From: a virus | Length of the DNA stretch: 27,759 bases | Direction: 5' to 3' (one strand) | IMG/VR virus record: IMGVR_UViG_3300009537_000138 | Span: 1-27,759 of that record | Shown here: piece by piece, positions 5,706 to 12,903 of the stretch | Layout: every line of letters begins with the position of its first letter | Numbering within the stretch: the first letter of the stretch is position 1 | Made by a program: the position numbers and the translations under genes | Notes under the pieces: generated by a model | The model's input: the letters and a program-made list of their open reading frames with translations, nothing else | Databases searched by the model: none | Told to the model about the DNA's origin: nothing

Positions 5706-7369
5706 TGGCCATTTCCGAGGCGATGGGGAGAGAGGTTGCGAAACGGCTTGCGGAGGCTCAGCCTGCGAAGCGGCGGGGCATTGTGCAGGAGTACGTGAAG
5801 TGTACGGGGCATACCGAGCAGCACATCTATTCCGTCGCACGGAAACACGGGTGGAAATCGGGTAGGAAGAAAAAGGCCACGGCCGGGGAGCGGAAGATCG
5901 AGGCCACAGACGATCAACTGGAAAGCATCGCAAAAATCATCGATGAATGCCGGGTAAAGGGGACGGCACCGGTCCCCACATGGCGGGCGATACAGATTGC
6001 GGAGGATTCCGGCTATATCTCCAGGGGGTCGGTATCGCCATCATTTTTCAACGGATGGTTTAAAACCGAAGGATACTCCCGCAAGAAGAAGGATTGCCGG
6101 GAAAGAAAAAACCACATCCATCTTGCCTCCCTCCACCCCAACCATGTTCACCTGGTAGACATTACGAACTGCACGCAATGGTATCTCGAAAAAGACGGGA
6201 CCCTGGGCCACCAGGGTCACAAGGAAGTTTACCGGAACAAGGAAGGGAAAAACCCGAAGGGGAAAAAAATCCTCCGGTTCATGCTGGTGGATCATTTTTC
6301 CAACACCTTCTTCCCTTATTATTTTCTGACCGACGGCGAGGGGGCGCTGGAGACGCGTGACTTTTTGATAAAGGGCTGGCGAAAAAAGAGAGACCCGGGA
6401 CGCTATCCCTTCCACGGCGTGCCGCTCATCCTTATGGGTGACAAGGGGCCGGGCAATGAGTCCACACTGGTACAGGGGACACTCTCTTCTTTGGGCGTTG
6501 AGTGGATCAGCCACGGCAAAGGCAAGCCCTGGGTCAAAGGCGCTGTGGAAGGGATGATGGCTATTTGGGAGAGGGCATTCGAATCCTGTCTGCGACTGGA
6601 CCCGGTTTACAGCGTTGAGGACCTGAATGCCCGGGCCTATGACATGGCCATTTTTATGAACACGAAGAAGACACATAAGCGGCTTCGGGGGCCGAGGTTC
6701 GGGGCGTGGAACACAATAAAAAAAGATCAGCTCCGCATCCTGCCGGATGACGATGTGCTCTCAACGTTAGTGCAGACACGGGCGCTTGACCGGACTGTGG
6801 GGCCGGACCTGATGATTCGTCTCGACGGTGGAAATTATCGCGTCCCGGATCCGGATTTAAACGGCGCCAGGGTCAGCGTCTGTTACGACCCATACAATCC
6901 CCCGGATATTCTGGTCACGGCAGGTGATAAACATTATCGGCTGAGCCGGATCGGTGAGATTGAGGGCAATTTTTTAGAGACGGCAGCGATAATTGGGAAA
7001 GAATACAAAACAGCACCCCAGCAGACCGGAGCCAAAAAACAAAATGCGTTGAAAGAAAAAGAATGGATCGCCTCGCCCAGGGCCTTTGGTGAGGGAGTCA
7101 AAAACGTCGGGAGCGTGGGGTATATAGACCGCAAGGGCACACCGTTCGACGTGGTGCCGCTCATTCGCGAGGTGGCGAAGATCTCGGCTATGACACAGAT
7201 TAAAGCGAAGCTGGGCCGGGGGCTGACGGTGGAGGAAAACAGATACATCCATGCAACGTATCAACGCACGGTCCCTGAGATGGATATCCGGGCGATGGTG
7301 GAGAGGTTCAGGGGGCAGGGTTCAGGGATCATGGGTCAGGGAGGAGCGGTAAGCCATGCAGTGTCTTAA
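5705..7369 (+). CDS. A: Mu-type DDE transposase (A protein)
   Basis: 554 aa, shorter than Mu A (about 660). An N-terminal HTH occupies ~10-50 and a linker to ~140. The RNase H-fold catalytic domain contains D152 (VHLVDIT), D246 (LILMGDKGPG) and E282 (KGAVEGM); the last two are 35 residues apart, the normal DDE spacing. Residues ~370-425 form the beta-barrel typical of the Mu transposase C-terminal domain (RLDGGNYRVPDPDLNG). It cuts phage ends and joins them to target DNA for integration and replicative transposition. The start overlaps the upstream stop. The last ~15 residues (FRGQGSGIMGQGG) are encoded by a GGGTTCAGGG-type repeat, which may have replaced the original tail that contacts the B ATPase. 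Confidence 0.95.
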   Translation: MAISEAMGREVAKRLAEAQPAKRRGIVQEYVKCTGHTEQHIYSVARKHGWKSGRKKKATAGERKIEATDDQLESIAKIIDECRVKGTAPVPTWRAIQIAEDSGYISRGSVSPSFFNGWFKTEGYSRKKKDCRERKNHIHLASLHPNHVHLVDITNCTQWYLEKDGTLGHQGHKEVYRNKEGKNPKGKKILRFMLVDHFSNTFFPYYFLTDGEGALETRDFLIKGWRKKRDPGRYPFHGVPLILMGDKGPGNESTLVQGTLSSLGVEWISHGKGKPWVKGAVEGMMAIWERAFESCLRLDPVYSVEDLNARAYDMAIFMNTKKTHKRLRGPRFGAWNTIKKDQLRILPDDDVLSTLVQTRALDRTVGPDLMIRLDGGNYRVPDPDLNGARVSVCYDPYNPPDILVTAGDKHYRLSRIGEIEGNFLETAAIIGKEYKTAPQQTGAKKQNALKEKEWIASPRAFGEGVKNVGSVGYIDRKGTPFDVVPLIREVAKISAMTQIKAKLGRGLTVEENRYIHATYQRTVPEMDIRAMVERFRGQGSGIMGQGGAVSHAVS

Positions 7370-7856
7370 ATGTGGGGGCCGTATGGTCCCGGAAGAAAAC
7401 CCCTTGCACGACCCGGGACTGGAGAATGTCCTTCGGTGCGAGATTTGCGGGGGCAGGATCTATGACGTCTACGGTACACATAAAGTAAATCCGGAAGAGA
7501 AAGGAGACACCATGAGCAAGCATGTAACCGACAAGCGGAGAGTTTGTGAAGACCCGGGGTGCAGTAATGAATTTAAGCCAAAAGGAAACCGGCAGATTTA
7601 TTGCGGGGAGCCGGACTGTCCTCACAAAAAACCACAAAAAAGAGTCCGCCGGAGCGCCGTCTCAAAGGGCAAAAACGGAGAGGGGAGATCCGGCCGCGTG
7701 AAGACTGAAGACACGGAAATCGTGTGGATATCGAGGGCGCAAAAGATTAAAGACCTGGTCGATGAAATTACGGATCTGGAATCGGGAATTGTTGAGAAAA
7801 GAGATGAGATCATCTCCCTCCTGAAGGAGAGCCATGATGGGGGAGCAAAAACTTAA
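7356..7856 (+). CDS. two-part zinc-binding protein with probable internal start
   Basis: 166 aa, overlapping the transposase end by 14 bp; GGAGG precedes ATG 7356. Residues 3-31 form a zinc ribbon (CLKCGG ... CEICGG). Residues ~64-90 hold a second cysteine set (CEDPGC ... YCGEPDC). The C-terminal ~45 residues are a predicted coiled coil (DLVDEITDLESGIVEKRDE). ATG 7512 (residue 53) has its own AAAGGAG site 6 nt upstream, so a 114-aa product lacking the first ribbon could also be made. Position between A and B suggests a transposition accessory or regulator, but no family is recognised. Confidence 0.65.
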   Translation: MQCLKCGGRMVPEENPLHDPGLENVLRCEICGGRIYDVYGTHKVNPEEKGDTMSKHVTDKRRVCEDPGCSNEFKPKGNRQIYCGEPDCPHKKPQKRVRRSAVSKGKNGEGRSGRVKTEDTEIVWISRAQKIKDLVDEITDLESGIVEKRDEIISLLKESHDGGAKT

Positions 7857-7874
7857 AAACAAGGAGGTGGTCTG

Positions 7875-9125
7875 ATGGGGAAGAAGATCGAGTGGAAATG
7901 GGATGAGAAAGAGAAACCGATCAAGCTTAAAAAAGGGGAAAAACCGGCGGGGATTTTTCACACCGGCCGCAGAAATTTCAGAGACCGGGGAAAGCTTGTT
8001 CTCTGGAAGCGGTTGATCGATGCGGGCGTATCCTACCGTGACCTGGCCACTGCCGCAGCGGTCAAGGGGTTATTCCTGCAATCCATCTCCAATCTTGCCA
8101 ATCACGGAGTGTTTCCAACGGTGCAGACTCGGCGGTACTACCGGGACCGGATCGAAGCGGGGCTTCGGTCTATGGAAATTTCAACGGGCGGGATTTGGAA
8201 CCCGTTGCCGCCGGCCCAGGATTGTGACGGGCATGAATGTTTATCCACAAAGGCTAAGGTTCGAAAAAAGAGAAAGGAGGTTGTCGTGAGAAAAGAAAAG
8301 ATCCTGAGGAGCACGCTCAAGCATTTTAAATTGTTTAAAGATCCGTTCGACAGGCAGTTTGAGTCGGTGGAAAACATCTATGTTTCCCCGGAGTTCAGGT
8401 CTGCGGAGGATGTCCTCCTGGATGCCGCTCATCACGGCGAGTTCGTGGCGCTCTGCGGGCCGAGCGGGTCCGGCAAGACTACGCTGTTAAAGAAGATCAT
8501 CGAAACGCTGCGGGCAGAGGAAAAGGTCACCGTGGTACAGCCGAAATCGTTCCAGAAGGAGCGGCTCTCGGTCTCGGCGGTTTGCGATGCCATTGTCCGG
8601 ACCCTCTCACCATCGGCAAAGCTCAAGGGGAGTCTTGAAGGGAAGGCCTGGCAGGTGGAGGGGCTGCTCCGCAAACTCCACAAATCCGGGATGCGGACGG
8701 TGTTGATCATCGACGAAGGGCATGCACTGACGGCATCGATGCTCCGGTACCTGAAACGGTTTCATGAAATCGAAGAGGGATTCGTAAAACTCTTGGGTAT
8801 CATTCTCGTCGGCCAGGAGGAGCTGGACGAAACACTCGACGAATATACGCATCATGAAATCCGGGAGGTGATCAAACGGTGCCAGAAGGTCCGGATCGAG
8901 GGGCTGAACGGGAGTGTGGCGGACTATCTGGGGCACCGGTTCGCCGTGATCGGAGCGGACATCAGCAAAGTATTTACGCCCGAGGCGCTGGATGCAATCG
9001 GGCAGAGGGACCCGGCCACCACGCCGCTGGATATAAACAACCTGGGCGCTGCGGTGATGAATACGGCAGCCTCGTTACAGGAGCCGGTGGTCACTGAGGA
9101 GATCGTATGGCACGTAAGGGGGTAG
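7875..9125 (+). CDS. B: MuB-like AAA+ transposition ATPase
   Basis: 416 aa (Mu B is about 310); the extra length is an N-terminal region. Residues ~40-100 look like an HTH (RLIDAGVSYRDLATAAAVKG) as in Mu B. The AAA+ core has Walker A GPSGSGKTT (195-203) and Walker B LIIDEGH (277-283). It also has the VGQEEL sensor-like segment seen in MuB, TniB and ExeA-type ATPases. It should bind DNA in an ATP-dependent filament, choose targets and activate transposase. A strong site AAGGAGGTGG precedes ATG 7875. An internal AAAGGAGG followed by GTG 8286 could give a shorter form without the HTH. Confidence 0.93.
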   Translation: MGKKIEWKWDEKEKPIKLKKGEKPAGIFHTGRRNFRDRGKLVLWKRLIDAGVSYRDLATAAAVKGLFLQSISNLANHGVFPTVQTRRYYRDRIEAGLRSMEISTGGIWNPLPPAQDCDGHECLSTKAKVRKKRKEVVVRKEKILRSTLKHFKLFKDPFDRQFESVENIYVSPEFRSAEDVLLDAAHHGEFVALCGPSGSGKTTLLKKIIETLRAEEKVTVVQPKSFQKERLSVSAVCDAIVRTLSPSAKLKGSLEGKAWQVEGLLRKLHKSGMRTVLIIDEGHALTASMLRYLKRFHEIEEGFVKLLGIILVGQEELDETLDEYTHHEIREVIKRCQKVRIEGLNGSVADYLGHRFAVIGADISKVFTPEALDAIGQRDPATTPLDINNLGAAVMNTAASLQEPVVTEEIVWHVRG

Positions 9126-9286
9126 GACAGAGGATGGATGACGGAGGGCGGAGGGCAAAGCGGATGAGCCGAGAGGAAGCGTTCTTTGCCGGCGCAGTGA
9201 CGGTTTTCTCCCTCATTGGAGTCGCCGCCACCCTGATATGGGGCCCCATGGGCCTTCGCAATTTACTGCGATGGCTTTTTGCATAA
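9107..9286 (+). CDS. 59-aa single-TM protein overlapping the ATPase end
   Basis: ATG 9107 lies 5 nt after GAGGAG (9096-9101) within the end of the ATPase gene and overlaps it by 19 bp. A basic N-terminus (MARKGVGQRMDDGGRRAKRM) is followed by one hydrophobic segment, residues ~26-45 (FFAGAVTVFSLIGVAATLIW), and a short basic tail. It is below the usual ORF size cut-off, but site, overlap and composition support it. Unknown function. Confidence 0.6.
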   Translation: MARKGVGQRMDDGGRRAKRMSREEAFFAGAVTVFSLIGVAATLIWGPMGLRNLLRWLFA

Positions 9287-9308
9287 GAAAAAAAAGGAGA
9301 GACCAAAA

Positions 9309-9428
9309 ATGAGACGGATATTTCGGTGGGCGAAATGGGTTGAGTGGGAATTGTTGGCGGAATGGACGGTGTTAATGACACTGGTCGTTCTCTTCTGGTG
9401 GGCGGTCTGGCAGTTTATAGGGGCATAA
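9309..9428 (+). CDS. 39-aa single-TM protein
   Basis: ATG 9309 follows AAAAGGAG by 9-10 nt; the stop at 9426-9428 is one base before the Gam ATG. The sequence is basic at the N-terminus (MRRIFRWAKW) and then Trp-rich and hydrophobic (LMTLVVLFWWAVWQFIG). Two consecutive tiny membrane proteins between B and Gam are unexpected for Mu. Unknown function. Confidence 0.55.
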   Translation: MRRIFRWAKWVEWELLAEWTVLMTLVVLFWWAVWQFIGA

Positions 9429-9429
9429 C

Positions 9430-9987
9430 ATGGCAAAGAAAAAGAGAATCAAGGCGCCTGCGATTACGGCGCCGGGCACGAAAGATGAGGCATCAACCCT
9501 TCTCGGCGAGATCGGGGACCTTCAGCGCGACCTGGTAATGACTGAGACGGAGATGAACGACCGTCTCTCTAAGATCAAGAAGACTTACGAGGACGAAGCG
9601 GCGCTTCTGAATGAGCGGATTAACGAAAAGTTCGAAGCGCTGCACGTCTGGGCGGAGGCAAACAAAACAATCCTCCTGAAGGGAAAAGCCAAGACGGCCC
9701 GGCTTTCTACGGGCGAGATCTCCTGGCGGAGTACTCCTCCTTCTGTTCGTGTCACGAAAGTCGAGGCGGTGATCAAGAAATTGAAGGCGGCAGGGCTGTT
9801 TGACCTGGTCCGGACAAAGGAGGAGGTCAACAAGGAGGCCGTACTCGAGGAGCCGCAGAGGGTCAAGGGAATCACCGGGATCACCGTGTCGAACAAAGAG
9901 GAATTTGTGGCAAAGCCTTTTGAGAGCCTGATCGAAAAAGCGAAACCGGTGAAGAAGACCGAGAAAAAGATTAAGGGTGCAGCATGA
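9430..9987 (+). CDS. gam: Gam, DNA-end protecting host-nuclease inhibitor
   Basis: 185 aa. Mu Gam family: an N-terminal coiled coil (LGEIGDLQRDLVMTETEMND) and the conserved Ku-like core with GEISWRSTPPSVRV (about 97-111) followed by VIKKLKAAGLFDLVRTKEEVNK. In Mu it binds linear DNA ends and blocks exonucleases such as RecBCD. Mu Gam is about 174 aa, so the length is normal. The lysine-rich C-terminus (KPVKKTEKKIKG) adds DNA affinity. It follows B as in Mu. Confidence 0.93.
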   Translation: MAKKKRIKAPAITAPGTKDEASTLLGEIGDLQRDLVMTETEMNDRLSKIKKTYEDEAALLNERINEKFEALHVWAEANKTILLKGKAKTARLSTGEISWRSTPPSVRVTKVEAVIKKLKAAGLFDLVRTKEEVNKEAVLEEPQRVKGITGITVSNKEEFVAKPFESLIEKAKPVKKTEKKIKGAA

Positions 9988-10296
9988 GACCTTCGATCCG
10001 GCGTCATTCCCGTGCGGGGCGGGCCGAAAGACGGACATCCCCGACGGTCCCAGGGGGCGGTGGGCTGTTTCAGAAAAACACCTTCAGCCGGGGCGCTGTA
10101 ACTACCTCCGCAGCGTGACCCTGCCGTCCGGCCCACGAGACGGGCTATGACTTCCGTTACCGGTTCACGGTTTCCGGTTGCGCTTGAGCGCGTCCCGCTT
10201 TTCTTTGATCTATTATGTTTTGGAATCTTGTGATCACGGTTGGAACCCAGAACTGGGAACGGAGCCAAGGAAAGCAGAAAAAAAAGGAGAGAGACA
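9988..10296. other. 309-bp spacer after Gam; repeats, no firm gene
   Basis: ATG 9984 overlaps the Gam stop (ATGA) and opens a 44-codon frame to 10118, but it is Arg/Pro-rich and repeat-like (GCGTCATTCCCG), so I do not call it. At 10155-10179 there is a CGGTTCACGGTTTCCGGTT element like that at 22763. A small hairpin GCGCT-tg-AGCGC lies near 10181-10192, followed by CCCGCTTTTCTTT, which could act as a weak terminator. A TATTAT and a GTGATCAC palindrome follow, then CCCAG-aa-CTGGG before the next ribosome site. Confidence 0.5.
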
Positions 10297-10599
10297 ATGG
10301 GGATCTACCACTGGGGCAATACAAATGTTGTGGGGAAGCAGGTTGAATCGAGGTTGGGGACCGGGCTTTATATCCATGTGGCGAACAGGTACAAGGCGCT
10401 GCTGGAGAGGGAGATGGATCTGGACCGGCACATCCTGACCCTTTGCAGGGTTGCGAAAGGGGGATGCCGAAAGGCGGCGGAGGCGCTGGCGAAGCACGGC
10501 ATCCGGCAGTACACACAGGAGGAGATCGATGCGATCAATGCCAGTCTCGCCACAGAAGGAGGAGATCATGGGAAAGAAAGGCAAGCTGCAGCTGTATGA
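10297..10599 (+). CDS. phage early protein, unknown
   Basis: 100 aa from ATG 10297, preceded by AAAAGGAGAGAG. A Gly-rich start (MGIYHWGNTNVVGKQVESRL) is followed by helices rich in Arg and Glu. The C-terminal 30 residues overlap the next gene in another frame. No family recognised. The upstream longer start would run into the spacer, so ATG 10297 is preferred. Confidence 0.6.
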   Translation: MGIYHWGNTNVVGKQVESRLGTGLYIHVANRYKALLEREMDLDRHILTLCRVAKGGCRKAAEALAKHGIRQYTQEEIDAINASLATEGGDHGKERQAAAV

Positions 10600-10804
10600 G
10601 CCCGGCGACCGGGTTCTGGGCAAAAGGGCCATGGCGGGAGAGATGGGGACGGTGGATTTGGTGGAAATCTTTATTGCAGACGACAATATCAGGCCGATCA
10701 TCGTAAAGTGGGACGATGAGCGCTATGGCAAGCTCCATGTGCATTCGGGGGAGATTGAATTTGTGAGCAAGGCTTCACCACAGAGGTCACAGAGAAAAAG
10801 ATAA
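10568..10804 (+). CDS. small SH3/KOW-like phage protein with repeat-encoded tail
   Basis: 78 aa from ATG 10568, with GGAGGAG six bases upstream and a 32-bp overlap with the previous gene. The body (YEPGDRVLGKRAMAGEMGTV ... PIIVKWDDERYGKLHV) looks like a small beta-barrel of the KOW/SH3 type, as in several phage proteins. The last ten residues (ASPQRSQRKR) are encoded by the CACAGAGGTCACAGAGAAAA repeat, which also supplies the stop. Unknown role. Confidence 0.6.
   Translation: MGKKGKLQLYEPGDRVLGKRAMAGEMGTVDLVEIFIADDNIRPIIVKWDDERYGKLHVHSGEIEFVSKASPQRSQRKR
10774..10800. repeat. CACCACAGAGGTCACAGAG repeat, copy 1
   Basis: Encodes the C-terminal tail and stop region of the gene at 10568. Related copies lie at 11213-11237, 18159-18189 and 20088-20120. 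The family CACC(A/G)CAGAGG(C/T)... is widely dispersed in environmental bacterial genomes. Confidence 0.75.
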
Positions 10805-10817
10805 GGAGGAATTGACT

Positions 10818-11192
10818 ATGTTCCATGCACAAGAAGGATTGTTTTTTGGGAGGCAAGAAGATGGGGCGGTGAGGATCGTAAAGAAAGACGGCCCTCTTGA
10901 TGAGGGGAAGATTGAGATGGACATCACGCTGGATTCGAATATATGGGCCTCGGCTATATGTTCTGTTTGCCACAAAGGAGAAACGCCTGAGACTTTTATC
11001 ACCGCAGGGGTGTTTCATAATGGAATCAAAAGGATCGGGGTGATGGACAACGAAAGGCATGTATTAGAAAACCAAGTTGACATAGAACTGCTCTGCCCTA
11101 AATGCCAAAATGAGATGAAGGAGTATGTTAATCATTTTGCGTGCAGAGTGGGTGGTTGCGGGTATGTTTACTCAAATAAATTTCAGACTTAA
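10818..11192 (+). CDS. zinc-binding phage protein, unknown
   Basis: 124 aa from ATG 10818, eight bases after AGGAGG (TTG 10812 is too close). Cysteine pairs occur at CSVC (about 49-52) and CPKC (about 93-96), with a further C-x4-C (CRVGGC) near 110. This fits one or two zinc ribbons. The N-terminal half is beta-rich (GKIEMDITLDSNIW). No family name can be given. It follows other small early genes in the same direction. Confidence 0.6.
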   Translation: MFHAQEGLFFGRQEDGAVRIVKKDGPLDEGKIEMDITLDSNIWASAICSVCHKGETPETFITAGVFHNGIKRIGVMDNERHVLENQVDIELLCPKCQNEMKEYVNHFACRVGGCGYVYSNKFQT

Positions 11193-11212
11193 AAAAATAG
11201 AGCCGCAGAACT

Positions 11213-11237
11213 GCACAGAGGTCACAGAGAAAAAAAA
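11213..11237. repeat. GCACAGAGGTCACAGAG repeat, copy 2
   Basis: In the spacer after the zinc-binding gene, directly adjoining a TTGACAGGAT-type repeat (11238-11265). Two different repeat families back to back suggest a preferred insertion point. Confidence 0.75.
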
Positions 11238-11265
11238 TTGACAGGATGAACAGGATGGACGGGAT
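11238..11265 (+). repeat. TTGACAGGATGAACAGGATG repeat overlapping a start codon
   Basis: The repeat carries both AGGA and the two candidate ATG starts (11246, 11255) of the GemA gene. A second family member lies at 27527-27555. This TTGACAGGAT...CAGGAT family is widely dispersed in bacterial genomes. Confidence 0.75.
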
Positions 11266-11689
11266 CGATTCAAATAAAAAAGCTGTTATTCATATCGCAA
11301 AGAATCAGTTAGGCATGGACAATGAGACGTACCGTGATTTTCTCTATGCTCATGCAGGGGTGAGATCCTCGACCAACTTGACGCCTGAGACATTCCGGGC
11401 GGTGGTGAAGGCGTTTGAGCGGGCGGGCTTTAAGGGACTGAAAAAAAAATCAGGAATGATCTCGGTGGGGCAATACGACAAAATAACCCGCCTCTGGGGA
11501 GATGTGGCGAGGAACCCCTCGCCGCATGCCCTTCGGAGCTTTGTGGAAAAACGGTTCGGGGTTTCTGATCCGAAATTTCTGACGCTGCACAAGGCCCAGG
11601 CCGTGATTGAGGCGCTGAAGAGAATGAAAGGCAGGGACCAGGGACCAGGGACCAGGGGTCGGGGGACAGAGAAGAAAAATGCAAATTAA
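11246..11689 (+). CDS. gemA: GemA-family regulatory protein (gp16-like, DUF1018)
   Basis: 147 aa. The family pattern is clear: KKAVIHIAKNQLGMDNETYR, GVRSSTNLTPE, then a linker and ITRLWGDVARNPSPHALRSF, ending with FLTLHKAQAVIEALKRM. In Mu, GemA alters host and phage gene expression and DNA supercoiling. The start lies inside a dispersed repeat; ATG 11246 or 11255 is possible, and the conserved domain begins at about residue 10 of the longer form. The last 20 residues are encoded by tandem GGGACCA repeats and are not family-like. Its end overlaps the next gene start by 11 bp. Confidence 0.9.
   Translation: MNRMDGIDSNKKAVIHIAKNQLGMDNETYRDFLYAHAGVRSSTNLTPETFRAVVKAFERAGFKGLKKKSGMISVGQYDKITRLWGDVARNPSPHALRSFVEKRFGVSDPKFLTLHKAQAVIEALKRMKGRDQGPGTRGRGTEKKNAN
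11634..11665. repeat. three tandem GGGACCA heptamers in the GemA tail
   Basis: Perfect heptamers at 11634-11640, 11641-11647 and 11648-11654, followed by GGGGTCGGGGG. A 7-bp unit is not a multiple of three, so gain or loss changes the GemA C-terminal reading frame and its overlap with the next gene. Similar CAGGGA/CAGGGG stretches end the transposase (7307-7341) and follow the terminase (16543-16590). Confidence 0.8.
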
Positions 11690-12224
11690 GTGTCCGCACT
11701 GTTCGATGAAAATCGACCTTGAGTCTGTCGGGAAGGATGTTCGGTTGGTCCGGATCCAGAACATTTTGAGTTCTTTTGCTGCGGCCGCTTCTCTGGTCTC
11801 TGAATATGTGGAGTGTTTCCGGCTGCCGAACCAGACCATGACGGACAGAAAAAGGCTCCGGCTCCTCGATGAGGTCAAAACACTGTTCGATACAGGGGAG
11901 TTCTCTCTTGAAAAAAGACAATATAAGGTCTCGGCCTTGACGGTGATGGAGGGTGTTCGCGGGGTGGTGAACAGGAATATCTCGGGGCTGACTTCTCATC
12001 GGTATCTTTACCGGGTGCTGGCGGGGATGTCCGGGACGAGGAAAGATGAGGGGCGGCGGGTGAACGAGGGTCGTTCCCCCTCTCCCCTGCCCTCTCCCGC
12101 CGGTGGAGAGGGAACAATACCGGAGTCCGAAGAGGACCGGGCGGCTCGGGAGGATGCCTTTGCCGCAATCCGTAATCTCGGCGAAAGCATGAGGATGCCT
12201 GATACAGAAAAGGAGGCGACATGA
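11679..12224 (+). CDS. Mu-like middle-region protein with N-terminal zinc knuckle
   Basis: 181 aa. The N-terminus is MQIKCPHCSMKI, a single C-x2-C that could be half of a zinc site. The middle, ~30-115, is helical (FAAAASLVSEYVECFRLPNQ; RYLYRVLAGMSGTRK). Residues ~130-145 read RSPSPLPSPAGGEGT, encoded by a C-rich hairpin repeat, and interrupt an otherwise charged helical region. The gene lies between GemA and Mor and ends ATGA overlapping the next gene. Function unknown. The repeat-encoded segment is probably a disordered insertion. Confidence 0.7.
   Translation: MQIKCPHCSMKIDLESVGKDVRLVRIQNILSSFAAAASLVSEYVECFRLPNQTMTDRKRLRLLDEVKTLFDTGEFSLEKRQYKVSALTVMEGVRGVVNRNISGLTSHRYLYRVLAGMSGTRKDEGRRVNEGRSPSPLPSPAGGEGTIPESEEDRAAREDAFAAIRNLGESMRMPDTEKEAT
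12090..12112. repeat. C-rich hairpin repeat inside a coding gene
   Basis: CCCTCTCC (12090-12097), 7-nt loop, GGAGAGGG (12105-12112): a perfect 8-bp stem. With its C-rich left flank it encodes the PSPLPSPAGGEG peptide in frame. Related spacer element at 3833-3870. Confidence 0.8.
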
Positions 12225-12445
12225 ATTCTGCAATACTTAAAAATTCCGACAGGTTGCAGCGTCTGCTCGAATTTATCTCAGATGGCGAATGGCACTCGAC
12301 CAGAGAAATCAACAGGGGAGCAAATATTGAGGCCGTATCCGCCGCCTGTGCGGAACTTCGGGACAACGGCATCCCCGTGATCTGCCGACGACGGAAGGGA
12401 ATTAAGGACGTTTGGGAATACAGCATGGGAGGCGCTCATGGGTGA
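12221..12445 (+). CDS. small winged-helix protein
   Basis: 74 aa, preceded by AAAGGAGG. Pattern: LQRLLEFISDGEWHSTREIN, then AVSAACAELRDNGIPVICRR and a wing (GIKDVWEYSM). This is a compact winged helix-turn-helix as found in phage proteins next to Mor. It overlaps both neighbours (ATGA before, 8 bp with Mor), so it is translated with them. It may assist control of the switch to middle or late transcription, or be a DNA-binding replication accessory. Confidence 0.7.
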   Translation: MNSAILKNSDRLQRLLEFISDGEWHSTREINRGANIEAVSAACAELRDNGIPVICRRRKGIKDVWEYSMGGAHG

Positions 12446-12749
12446 ACCGGCAATCCGATTTTCAGACCTCACGGAAGAGGATCTTTCCGCCCTGCCCACT
12501 ACGTTTTCGGAATTGACTGCTATCGTAGGCGGGGACACAGCATTGAAGCTCTGCTTAAACCTCGGCGGTACCGGAATTTATTTTCCCAAACTCGATGCTC
12601 TTCTCCGGAACATCCGGAACCGTAAAATCAAAAATGATTTTGACGGCTCCAATCATCGCCGTCTCGCTCTGCAATACAACCTTTCGGAAAAAACGGTGAG
12701 GGAGATTCTCAACAACGACGGTGACCATCGCCAGGACAGTCTATTCTAA
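12438..12749 (+). CDS. mor: Mor-family transcription activator
   Basis: 103 aa; Mu Mor is about 129. The N-terminal dimerisation region (TFSELTAIVGGDTALKLCLN, GGTGIYFPKLD) and C-terminal HTH (NDFDGSNHRRLALQYNLSEK then TVREIL) match the Mor/C family. In Mu, Mor activates the middle promoter and the homologous C activates late ones. Only one member appears here, directly before the lysis/head operon, so it may do both jobs. The ribosome site GGGAGG precedes ATG 12438. Confidence 0.9.
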   Translation: MGEPAIRFSDLTEEDLSALPTTFSELTAIVGGDTALKLCLNLGGTGIYFPKLDALLRNIRNRKIKNDFDGSNHRRLALQYNLSEKTVREILNNDGDHRQDSLF

Positions 12750-12903
12750 TATCCCCTTACGCACGTTTCACACGTATGTTTATGTACTTCTCTAATTCTC
12801 TTCTGCTATATCACACACTACCGTTCCACTTCTTTCTCCATGAGGTCCCGGAGTACCCGGCTCCGGGGCCTAACCTCCTTACAGGGAGGAGACAGGGGGG
12901 ACT
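12750..12903 (+). promoter_or_regulatory. middle/late control region with SD-masking hairpin
   Basis: About 150 bp between Mor and the amidase. It probably contains the Mor-dependent promoter: a pyrimidine-rich stretch lacking clear -35/-10 consensus, as expected for activator-dependent promoters. CCCGGAG (12847-12853) pairs perfectly with CTCCGGG (12861-12867). Immediately after, CCTCC (12874-12878) can pair with GGAGG (12885-12889), which is the amidase ribosome site. This suggests translational restraint of lysis. Confidence 0.5.

Noticed and set aside
9984-10118. 44-codon frame overlapping the Gam stop
   Set aside because: Arg/Pro/Gly-rich, made partly of repeat-like sequence, and no homology pattern; ATGA overlap alone is not enough.
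10774-11237. CRISPR array
   Set aside because: Repeats are short, few, irregularly spaced and partly coding; no regular spacer structure or cas genes.
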